A stretch of DNA of 8,519 nt. It comes from Gemmatimonadota bacterium (GTDB taxonomy: Bacteria; Gemmatimonadota; Gemmatimonadetes; Longimicrobiales; Longimicrobiaceae). Numbering within the stretch: position 1 is the stretch's first letter; the number at the start of each line of letters is the position of its first letter. The position numbers were made by a program, and so were the translations under genes. Location: assembly GCA_019348265.1 (NCBI GenBank), contig JAHWJV010000127.1:1-8519 (forward strand), given 5' to 3'. Positions 1-5,381 of the stretch are shown one piece after another. The notes beneath the pieces are model-generated. The model was not told the DNA's origin. It saw only the letters and a program-made list of their open reading frames with translations, and made no database searches.

Positions 1-2
1 GG

Positions 3-152
3 CTCCAGCCGACGTTCCGCGTCCGTACCAACGTCTACACCGGACTGACCTGGGACCGGTTCGTGACCGACTTCGACGACATGACGAATGCGGCCTACAG
101 CCTCAGCGTGTTCACCGATTGGCGCGACATCACCCAGGTCTGGGTGAAGTCG
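3..152 (+). CDS. Orphan coding fragment, C-terminal part cut at a junction (unknown protein)
   Basis: An open plus-strand frame enters from beyond the left edge and reads for 50 codons before running into sequence antisense to pyrC. I do not recognise the protein. Coding is supported because 46 of the 50 codons end in G or C, which fits the real genes of the window. The peptide also looks natural, with a varied composition rich in Thr, Asp, Tyr, Trp and Phe (for example NVYTGLTWDRFVTDFDDM) rather than the Arg/Pro-rich composition of antisense frames. The alternating polar/aromatic pattern could suit strands of an outer-membrane beta-barrel or another beta-rich protein, but this is a guess. 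The frame stays open to about position 949, but beyond about 155 it is only the shadow of pyrC. The true C-terminus is therefore missing and the start is outside the window. Confidence 0.4.
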
Positions 153-155
153 CGC

Positions 156-890
156 CCGGATCAGCTCGACGCCGCGGCGCGTGGAGACGTGCTGGATGTG
201 AAGGCGGCCGCCGGTCAGCTCGGCGAGGAGGAGATCGCGCGCGATCATCACGTCCTCCGCGGCATTGGGGATGCCGGTCAGCCCCAGCCGCGTCGCGATG
301 ATCCCCTCGTTCATCGACCCGCCGCGGGAGAGGGCGAGGTCCTCGGCGTGGACGGAGACGGGAAGGTCGAAGGTCTGCGTGTACTCGAGCGCCGCGCACA
401 TGACGCCCGAGTTCATCACCGGCCGCCCGTCGTCGGTGACGGTGACCGCTCCCGCCTTGACCATCTCGCCGATCTCCGCGAGCAGCTCGCCGTTCTGGCC
501 GACGGTGATCGCGCCCGACGGGTAGACCCGGGCACCCCCCGCGCGGAGCCCCTCCGCCATCACGAACCCCACGGCTGCCGGGTTATCGATCGGCGGGTCG
601 GTGTTCGGCATCGCTACGACGGCGGTGATCCCGCCGGCGGCGGCGGAGCGTGCGCCGGAGGCGATCGTCTCCTTGTGCTCGCCCCCCGGCTCGCGGAGGT
701 GCACGTGAAGGTCGATAAGCCCGGGAGAAACGACGAGACCACGCGCTTCGACGATCTCCGCATCGTCCGGCGCGGCGATTCCCTCTCCAAGCGCCGCGAC
801 ATTTCCGTCCGCGAGGAGGAGGTCGAGCGGAGCGTCGATCCCCTGCGAGGGATCGAGCACCCGGCCGCCGCGCACCAGGATAGCTCTCAC
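156..890 (-). CDS. pyrC: Dihydroorotase (type I, PyrC), truncated after ~245 residues
   Basis: Dihydroorotase cyclises N-carbamoyl-aspartate to dihydroorotate, the third step of de novo UMP synthesis, in the cytoplasm. Reading starts at GTG 890, overlapping the pyrB stop as GTGA, with an AAGGG about 9 bases upstream. Residues 1-245 follow the type I family. The metal motif HVHLREPG gives H62 and H64, MPNTDPP lies near 95-100, an Asp lies in VTDDG (153/154), H181 lies in SVHAED and H234 in HIQHVST. After VELIR (position 156) the homology stops. The frame continues without a stop to the window edge, but its residues no longer resemble the family, and no other minus frame restores it. The family is usually about 420-430 residues, so roughly 180 are missing, including the last catalytic Asp in the DHAPH motif. 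As written the product would be inactive. Assembly chimera or real rearrangement are both possible. The identification of the retained part is firm. Confidence 0.9.
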
Positions 891-1858
891 GGGTGTCCGC
901 CCTTGGCCGCTTCCGCCTTCTCCGGCTCGCCGCCGGCGAGCAGGTAGAGCACCGCCATTCTGACCGCCACGCCGTTCGTCACCTGTTCGAGAATCACCGA
1001 GTGTGGCCCGTCGGCGACCGCGGAGTCGATCTCAACGCCGCGGTTCATGGGGCCGGGATGAAGGATGAGGAGATCGCGCGGCGCGCTCTCGAGCCTCGCC
1101 TGCGTGACGCCGAAGATACGGTTGTACTCGCGCAGGGAGGGCACGAAGCCGCCCTGCATGCGCTCGAGCTGAAGTCGAAGAATGTTCAGCGCGTCGGCCC
1201 ACTCGATCGCCTCTTCGATGCGCTGGAACACGGTCACCCCGAGCTCGCGAACCTCCGGAGGGAGGAGGGTCGCCGGGCCGCAGACACCGACCTCCGCGCC
1301 CACCTTGAGCAGGCCCCAGATGTTGGAGCGCGCGACCCGCGAATGGAGGATGTCTCCGACGATGCACACGCGCACCCCGTCGAGGCGGCCCAGGTGATCG
1401 CGGATGGTGAGCATGTCGAGCAGCGCCTGCGTCGGGTGCTCGTGCTTGCCATCGCCAGCGTTCACCACGTTGGAGGCGATACGTTGCCCCAGGAACCGCG
1501 CGGCACCGGAGGACGGATGGCGGATGACCACCATGTCGATCCGCATCGCCTCCAGGTTGCGCGCGGTGTCCACCAGCGTCTCACCCTTGGACACGGAAGA
1601 CCCACCGGCGGCGAAATTCACCGTGTCGGCGGACAGCCGCTTTTCCGCGAACTCGAAGGAGATCCGGGTGCGCGTCGAGTTCTCGAAGAAGGCGTTGACG
1701 ATGGTCTTCCCGCGCAGGACGGGGACCTTCTTGATGGGCCGCTCCGAGATCTCCTTGAAGGGCTCTGCGGTGTCCAGGATCGCGAGGATCTGCTCGCGGG
1801 TCAACTCGTCCAGACCGAGCAGGTCCTTGCCTAGATACGCCGCGGCACGAGACGTCAC
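887..1858 (-). CDS. pyrB: Aspartate carbamoyltransferase catalytic subunit
   Basis: ATCase condenses carbamoyl phosphate with L-aspartate to give N-carbamoyl-aspartate, the second step of pyrimidine synthesis. The 323-residue protein has the family's full set of motifs. These are the carbamoyl-phosphate loop STRTR at 61-65, the SVSKGE segment with Lys91, HPTQ at 141-144, HSRVARS around 172-178 and the aspartate-site loop HPGPMNRG at 267-274. The length is slightly over the usual ~305-310 because of a Glu/Lys/Ala-rich tail. The start is GTG at 1858, which overlaps the pyrR stop (GTGA) and has a purine run AAAGGGG about 7 bases upstream; the next residues TSRAAAYLGKDLLGL fit the family's N-terminus. 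The stop overlaps the pyrC start in the same way, so the genes are probably translationally coupled. No pyrI regulatory subunit is present, so regulation is likely through PyrR rather than through the E. coli-type allosteric holoenzyme. Association with PyrC, as in Aquifex, is possible but unproven. Confidence 0.96.
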   Translation of the reverse strand: MTSRAAAYLGKDLLGLDELTREQILAILDTAEPFKEISERPIKKVPVLRGKTIVNAFFENSTRTRISFEFAEKRLSADTVNFAAGGSSVSKGETLVDTARNLEAMRIDMVVIRHPSSGAARFLGQRIASNVVNAGDGKHEHPTQALLDMLTIRDHLGRLDGVRVCIVGDILHSRVARSNIWGLLKVGAEVGVCGPATLLPPEVRELGVTVFQRIEEAIEWADALNILRLQLERMQGGFVPSLREYNRIFGVTQARLESAPRDLLILHPGPMNRGVEIDSAVADGPHSVILEQVTNGVAVRMAVLYLLAGGEPEKAEAAKGGHP

Positions 1859-2409
1859 CGCTTCGCCCCTTTCACGAGCTCGACGCCGCTCCGTCCGTCT
1901 ATCCCGGAAACCAGCACCTCGATCCGATCGTCACCGGCCACGGTGAAGCTCTTCCCGATGATGTCCGCGTGGATGGGAAGCTCACGGCCGCCCCGGTCTA
2001 CGAGCACGCACAGGAGGATGCGGCGAGGCCGCCCGAAGTCCGCGAGCTCGTCCAGCGCGGCGCGCACCGTTCGACCCGTGTACAGGACGTCGTCGACGAT
2101 CACGACCGTTTTCCCGTCGATCCCGTGCGTGGGTAGACGAGTGTCGCCGACGATCGGCCGCGGGCCGATCGCCATCAGGTCGTCGCGGTACAGGGTAATA
2201 TCCAGGGAGCCGGTGGGGATGGCGGTCCCTTCCGCCCTGCCGATCTCCTCGCTCAGCCAGCGGGCGAGGTCCACCCCCCGGCGGTGGATGCCGATCAGGA
2301 GGAGCTGATCCAGCTCGCCGACCTGCTCCACGATCTCGCGCGCCATCCGGGCGAGGACGCGCTCGACCATCCGGTCGTCCAGGAGAAGCTCGCGCTGGGG
2401 ATCGGCCAT
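1855..2409 (-). CDS. pyrR: PyrR: pyrimidine operon regulator / uracil phosphoribosyltransferase
   Basis: PyrR is a type I phosphoribosyltransferase fold protein. In Gram-positive bacteria it binds pyr mRNA in response to UMP and also has uracil phosphoribosyltransferase activity. The 184-residue length is typical. The PRPP loop VVIVDDVLYTGRT is at about 102-114. The family segment GIHRRGVDLA is at 40-49, LDITLYRDDL at 69-78, and the C-terminal part has the usual VLVDRGGRELPI and a VSGIDGRSGVEL tail. The ATG at 2409 is the first start and gives the family N-terminus; I see no clear Shine-Dalgarno before it. It is the first gene of the pyrR-pyrB-pyrC unit, with its own promoter in the 63-base gap after tadA. 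The predicted leader is only about 30 bases and contains no terminator/antiterminator pair. Bacillus-style attenuation is therefore unlikely upstream of pyrR, and control, if PyrR-mediated, would have to act on translation or elsewhere. Confidence 0.95.
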   Translation of the reverse strand: MADPQRELLLDDRMVERVLARMAREIVEQVGELDQLLLIGIHRRGVDLARWLSEEIGRAEGTAIPTGSLDITLYRDDLMAIGPRPIVGDTRLPTHGIDGKTVVIVDDVLYTGRTVRAALDELADFGRPRRILLCVLVDRGGRELPIHADIIGKSFTVAGDDRIEVLVSGIDGRSGVELVKGAKR

Positions 2410-2447
2410 GCGTCCGTCTATGAGTGTACCGTTAGGAAGGGAGCCCC

Positions 2448-2476
2448 AAGATACACGGGGTGCCGGCGGGGGTCAA
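2448..2476 (-). promoter_or_regulatory. Predicted sigma70 promoter of pyrR-pyrB-pyrC
   Basis: On the minus strand TTGACC (2476-2471, 5 of 6 consensus bases) is followed after exactly 17 bases by TATCTT (2453-2448, 4 of 6). Transcription would begin near 2441, leaving a leader of about 30 bases before the pyrR ATG at 2409. The -35 box contains the TGA stop codon of tadA, so the two elements share sequence. This suggests that pyrRBC can be transcribed independently of tadA. Position and spacing are seen directly; activity is inferred. Confidence 0.6.
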
Positions 2477-2958
2477 CGAAGGGTCGGCCCCTTTCCGGAC
2501 TGCCTCCGGGCGCGGAAAAAAGCACGCAGCAGATCGCCGCTTTCCTCCGCCAGGACGCCGGCCGTGAGCTCTACCCGGTGGTTCAGTCGGGGATCCTGCA
2601 CCAGGTTCTCCAGCGAGCCGCACATCCCGGCCTTCGGATCGTGGGCCGCGAACACCATGCGTGGGATCCGGGAAAGGACGATGACCCCGGCGCACATCGC
2701 GCACGGCTCCAGGGTCACGTAGAGGGTGCAGTCGAGGAGCCTCCAGTGCCCCGTCGCCTCCGCCGCGCGCCGGATGGCGATCATCTCCGCGTGTCCGGCC
2801 GGATCCGAGGTCGTGTGGGTGAGATTGTGGCCCGCCGCGATCACCTCGTCGCCCCGCACCACGACGGCGCCGACCGGCACCTCTCCCAGACCCTCGGCGG
2901 CGCTCGCCTGCGCGAGAGCCGCCCGCATCCAGCGCTCGTCCGCGGCAGCCAGGCTCAT
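2473..2958 (-). CDS. tadA: tRNA-specific adenosine deaminase TadA
   Basis: TadA converts A34 of tRNA-Arg(ACG) to inosine, which is needed to read CGN codons. The 161-residue protein is the normal length. The zinc-dependent cytidine/deoxycytidylate-deaminase fold is shown by the catalytic HAE at 56-58 (within DPAGHAEMIAI) and PCAMCAG at 85-91. TadA-type flanks EVPVGAVVV (26-34), GSLENLVQDPRLNH (114-127) and the C-terminal FFRARRQ set it apart from cytidine or guanine deaminases. The ATG at 2958 is chosen because DERWMRAALAQA lines up with the family N-terminus; no clear Shine-Dalgarno precedes it. It lies 70 bases downstream of lexA on the same strand, with a strong stem-loop between them. I see no convincing promoter of its own, so it may be transcribed by readthrough from lexA or from an atypical promoter. 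Its stop codon lies inside the pyrR -35 box. Confidence 0.95.
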   Translation of the reverse strand: MSLAAADERWMRAALAQASAAEGLGEVPVGAVVVRGDEVIAAGHNLTHTTSDPAGHAEMIAIRRAAEATGHWRLLDCTLYVTLEPCAMCAGVIVLSRIPRMVFAAHDPKAGMCGSLENLVQDPRLNHRVELTAGVLAEESGDLLRAFFRARRQSGKGPTLR

Positions 2959-2972
2959 GGCCGTAAACGCGA

Positions 2973-3004
2973 GGGGGACCCTGGCGCGAAAGCCAGAGTC
3001 CCCC
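2973..3004 (-). terminator. Stem-loop between lexA and tadA, possible lexA terminator
   Basis: Two 13-base arms (2973-2985 and 2992-3004) pair with a single C/A mismatch (2980/2997) around a 6-base loop. The stem is very GC-rich, with five consecutive G-C pairs at its base. It begins 25 bases past the lexA stop. On the minus strand it is followed by TCGCGTTTACGG rather than a clean T-run, so it is not a textbook intrinsic terminator. It could be a partial terminator, an mRNA-stabilising 3' hairpin, or an element that lowers tadA expression. It lies only 15 bases before the tadA start, where it could affect ribosome access. The pairing is seen directly; the function is inferred. Confidence 0.45.
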
Positions 3005-3028
3005 GGGTGCAGCCATCTCCCACCGGCA

Positions 3029-3679
3029 TCAACCGCCGATCGCCTCGGTCTGCTCCGTCGTGAAGCGGCGGAAGAGCCCCGTCACGCGCCCCAGCACACC
3101 GAAGTCGTCGTCCTGGTTCACGAGGATCGGCGCGAAGTCCGTGTTCGCCGGCTCCAGCACGACCTGGCCGTCGCGAGCGAAGTAGCGCTTCACCGTCGCC
3201 TCGTCTCCGAGCCTCGCGGCCACGATCTCCCCGTTGCGGATCTCGTGCACTCCGACCGGCTCGACCAGGACCAGGTCACCGTCCAGAATGCCCATCGCCT
3301 CCATGCTCTCGCCGCGAACCTCCAGAAAGAACGACTCCGACGATCCGGCGAGCTTCGGATCCAGCGTGAACTCCTCGTCCGCACGATCGCGGATGAGCGC
3401 CGGCGACCCCGCGGCGATCTTGCCGTAGAGCGGGACGTTTATCGTACGGGGATTGTTCAGCTCCAGCCCTACGATCCTGACGCCGCGCGAGCGCGACGCC
3501 TCGCGCTCGATGTACCCTTTGTCGGCTAAAACCTGCAGATACTCGGACACGGTCTTGGTCGACCTGATCCCGAAACGGCGACCGATCTCCCGAATGCTGG
3601 GCTGATAGGTATTGCGTTTGAGATAGTCGATAAGGTAGTCGAGAATCCGGCGTTCGATCTTGGAAAGTGGCTCCGGCAT
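3029..3679 (-). CDS. lexA: LexA SOS repressor / autoprotease
   Basis: LexA represses DNA-damage genes and cleaves itself when RecA is activated. The 216-residue protein has an N-terminal winged helix-turn-helix (about 1-70, with PSIREIGRRFG and TKTVSEYLQVLADKGYI) and a C-terminal S24 peptidase domain (about 80-205). The self-cleavage Ala-Gly bond is A90-G91 in KIAAGSPA. The catalytic Ser125 lies in GESMEAMGI and Lys164 in EATVKRYF, so the full dyad is present. The ATG at 3679 follows a strong GGAGGG with a short spacing (3 bases after GGAGGG), and the N-terminus matches the family. A consensus-like promoter lies within the end of gltX, and the leader of about 50 bases probably contains the autoregulatory operator. 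The recognition helix differs in sequence from the enterobacterial and Bacillus proteins, so the operator sequence cannot be assumed. tadA follows downstream after a stem-loop. Confidence 0.95.
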   Translation of the reverse strand: MPEPLSKIERRILDYLIDYLKRNTYQPSIREIGRRFGIRSTKTVSEYLQVLADKGYIEREASRSRGVRIVGLELNNPRTINVPLYGKIAAGSPALIRDRADEEFTLDPKLAGSSESFFLEVRGESMEAMGILDGDLVLVEPVGVHEIRNGEIVAARLGDEATVKRYFARDGQVVLEPANTDFAPILVNQDDDFGVLGRVTGLFRRFTTEQTEAIGG

Positions 3680-3705
3680 TTGCCCTCCGACGGCTGAACG
3701 GGCGC

Positions 3706-3718
3706 AACTACATAAGTT
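3706..3718 (-). promoter_or_regulatory. Candidate LexA operator in the lexA leader (weak)
   Basis: The interval reads AACTTATGTAGTT on the minus strand, a 4-base inverted repeat (AACT/AGTT) with a 5-base spacer, about 10-25 bases downstream of the predicted lexA start point. This is where an autoregulatory operator could sit, and it is unusually AT-rich for the window. It does not match CTGT-N8-ACAG or GAAC-N4-GTTC. A nearby GTTCAGC (3699-3693) resembles the right end of the myxobacterial LexA box, so that is an alternative. Both are short enough to occur by chance. Confidence 0.2.
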
Positions 3719-3735
3719 TAGGATCCCGCGTCCTG

Positions 3736-3764
3736 ATATTAGGTCGTGGGGGGGTAGGTGTCAA
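3736..3764 (-). promoter_or_regulatory. Predicted lexA promoter inside the 3' end of gltX
   Basis: On the minus strand a perfect TTGACA (3764-3759) is followed after 17 bases by TAATAT (3741-3736). It encodes the last codons and the TAA stop of gltX at the same time. Transcription would start near 3729, giving a leader of about 50 bases before the lexA ATG. The spacer contains a run of seven C on the minus strand (3748-3754), so slippage there would alter both promoter spacing and the GltX C-terminus. This is the best-scoring promoter by eye in the window. Confidence 0.65.
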
Positions 3765-5217
3765 TGTTCATTTCCGCACCTTTCTGTTCGGTCAGCACCG
3801 CCACCGCGGCGCGAAGTCGCTGGTGGACCAGCTGGGGTCCCATATGAGCGAGCACCTCGTGGATGCCGGGGCTCACGGTGGATCCGGTCAGCGCCAGGCG
3901 AAGCGGGTGAACGATCTTGCCGAAGGCGACGCCGCTCCGCTCCGCGTGCTTCCGCAACGCCGCCTCGAGGGCTTCCGCCTCCCACGGCTCGACCGTGGCG
4001 AGCAGTCGCCCGACCTCCTGGAGTCCCGCTGCCGTAGCCGCAGGGTCCTTCCAGTGCTTTGCCACTCCAGCCGACTCGTATTCGACCGCGGGAGCGAGAT
4101 ACGCGCGAGCCTGGTCGGCGAACCCGCCGAGTCCGTGGGCCCGCGGCTTCAACAGCTCCATCAAGGAGTGGAACCAGCCCTCCCGGTCCTGGACCTCCTG
4201 CTCGGTGGTCAGGCCTTCGGCGATCAAAGCCGGCGCGATGATCGGCAGCAGCTCCGCGCCCGACATACGGATGACGTGCTGCGCGTTCATCCAGTCGAGC
4301 TTGTCCGGATCGAAGATGGCGCTCTTCTTGTTTACGCGCTCGAGGCTGAAGCGGGCGATGAGTTCTGGGATGAGCATGATCTCCTGGTCGTCGCCCGGGT
4401 TCCACCCGAGAAGCGCGAGGAAGTTCGCGAGCGCCGTGGGGAGGATGCCGCGCTCCGCGTACTCGCCGACCGCGGTGGCGCCGTGCCGCTTGGAGAGCCG
4501 CTTGCCATCTGGGCCGAGGATCATCGGCAGGTGGGCGAAGATCGGCACCTCGGCGTCGAGCGCGCGGTACAGCAGGATCTGCCTGGGCGTATTGGAGAGG
4601 TGGTCGTCGCCACGGATCACATGGGTGATGCGCATGTCGATGTCGTCCGACACCACGGCCAGGTTGTAGATCGGGGTGGCGTCGGAGCGGAGGACGATGA
4701 AGTCGTCGATCGCCGAGTTCTGGAAGCTGGTGCGCCCGTGCACGGCGTCGTCCCACTCGGTTTCGCCCTCCGGGACGAGGAAGCGGACGGTGAAGCGTTC
4801 GGCGTCGTTCAGCCGGCGCTGCACGTCGGCGGGTGAGAGCGCGACGCATTTCCGGTCGTAGCGGTACTCGTCGCCGGCAGCGTCGCGCTTCGCCTGCAGC
4901 TCCTCCGGGGTGCAGAAGCAGCGGTACGCGAGGCCGCGCTCGAGGAGGCGCTCGGCGTCGGCGCGATGCCGATCGAACCCGTCCGCCTGGTGGTACGGCC
5001 CCTCGTCCCACTCGAGGCCGAGCCACTGCATCCCGTCGAGGATGGCCTGCGTCATCTCGTCGCTGGAGCGTTGGCGGTCGGTGTCCTCGATGCGCAGAAC
5101 GAAGGTCCCGCCCTGACCACGGGCGTAGAGCCAGTTGAAGAGAGCCGTCCTGGCGCCGCCGACGTGCAGATAGCCGGTTGGGCTGGGGGCGAAGCGCACG
5201 CGGGGTGCGTCGGTCAT
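3739..5217 (-). CDS. gltX: Glutamyl-tRNA synthetase
   Basis: GluRS charges tRNA-Glu with glutamate in the cytoplasm. The start used here is the ATG at 5217, giving 492 residues beginning MTDAPRVRFAPSPTG. A start 53 codons upstream is in frame, but its extra residues do not resemble the family, and the 5217 start has GGAG seven bases upstream. Class I signatures are HVGG at 18-21 (the HIGH motif) and KRLSK at 239-243 (the KMSKS motif). CFC at 101-102 region (Cys100, Cys102) with YDRKC (Cys124) matches a zinc-binding insertion. IRGDDHLSNTPRQ near 201-213 and NAQHVIRMSG near 311-320 are family segments. The length and the C-terminal helical anticodon-binding part are normal. Because a separate GlnRS lies next door, this enzyme probably charges only tRNA-Glu, though discrimination cannot be read from the sequence with confidence. 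Its last codons carry the lexA promoter. It is transcribed divergently from glnS. Confidence 0.96.
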   Translation of the reverse strand: MTDAPRVRFAPSPTGYLHVGGARTALFNWLYARGQGGTFVLRIEDTDRQRSSDEMTQAILDGMQWLGLEWDEGPYHQADGFDRHRADAERLLERGLAYRCFCTPEELQAKRDAAGDEYRYDRKCVALSPADVQRRLNDAERFTVRFLVPEGETEWDDAVHGRTSFQNSAIDDFIVLRSDATPIYNLAVVSDDIDMRITHVIRGDDHLSNTPRQILLYRALDAEVPIFAHLPMILGPDGKRLSKRHGATAVGEYAERGILPTALANFLALLGWNPGDDQEIMLIPELIARFSLERVNKKSAIFDPDKLDWMNAQHVIRMSGAELLPIIAPALIAEGLTTEQEVQDREGWFHSLMELLKPRAHGLGGFADQARAYLAPAVEYESAGVAKHWKDPAATAAGLQEVGRLLATVEPWEAEALEAALRKHAERSGVAFGKIVHPLRLALTGSTVSPGIHEVLAHMGPQLVHQRLRAAVAVLTEQKGAEMNIDTYPPTT

Positions 5218-5307
5218 GTTCCATCTCCGGAAAGCGAAGTACCCGGACCCCGGCGAGCCGGCCGTCCTGAAGCGGTGATGATGCCGAGCAAGGCGCCGTG
5301 GGGCAAG

Positions 5308-5336
5308 TTGTTGATTGATGTTCCCGACGCTATTGT
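5308..5336 (+). promoter_or_regulatory. Candidate glnS promoter
   Basis: TTGTTG (5308-5313) and TATTGT (5331-5336) are separated by 17 bases and match consensus at 3 and 4 of 6 positions. Transcription would begin near 5343, leaving about 40 bases before the ATG at 5382. If this is right, the in-frame ATG at 5337 lies upstream of the start point and cannot be used. The leader is C/A-rich and lacks a Shine-Dalgarno. The segment is the most AT-rich stretch of the divergent region. Confidence 0.4.
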
Positions 5337-5337
5337 A
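5332..5337 (-). promoter_or_regulatory. Possible -10 box for gltX, overlapping the glnS -10
   Basis: On the minus strand TACAAT (5337-5332) matches TATAAT at 5 of 6 positions, but no good -35 lies 16-18 bases upstream of it. An alternative weak pair, TTGCCC and CATCAT with 17 bases between, lies nearer gltX (about 5305-5277). The 164-base region 5218-5381 separates the two divergent synthetase genes and must carry at least one start point on each strand. Apart from these boxes and the gltX Shine-Dalgarno I see no operator, riboswitch or T-box in it. Confidence 0.25.
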
Positions 5338-5381
5338 TGCCGCGCACACACGCTCACCCCGACCGTTCGCACGCACACCGC

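Noticed and set aside
1..160. A simple frameshift in pyrC as the cause of lost homology
   Set aside because: All three minus frames left of position 156 were read. None continues the dihydroorotase sequence, and two hit stops quickly.
63..947. Long plus-strand open frame of 294 codons across pyrC
   Set aside because: Only the first part (to about 155) looks coding. The rest is the antisense shadow of pyrC, with Arg/Asp/Gly/Pro-rich composition typical of high-GC shadows.
893..1834. Plus-strand open frame of 313 codons over pyrB
   Set aside because: It lies fully antisense to an unmistakable ATCase and has no recognisable motifs.
2432..3016. Alternative 194-codon minus frame overlapping tadA
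   Set aside because: It is out of frame with the clear TadA motifs and is Arg/Gly-rich shadow sequence.
2959..3028. Functional link between LexA and TadA as a mutagenesis module
   Set aside because: TadA here is the ordinary housekeeping tRNA deaminase with all normal motifs. Adjacency alone, with a stem-loop between, does not support a special system.
5218..5376. 53-residue N-terminal extension of GltX
   Set aside because: The extension does not resemble GluRS. The internal ATG at 5217 has a good Shine-Dalgarno and gives the standard family N-terminus.
5337..5381. Upstream ATG start for GlnS adding 15 residues
   Set aside because: The residues are His/Arg-rich and non-homologous, and the codon directly abuts the predicted -10 box. 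It is not excluded completely because neither start has a Shine-Dalgarno.
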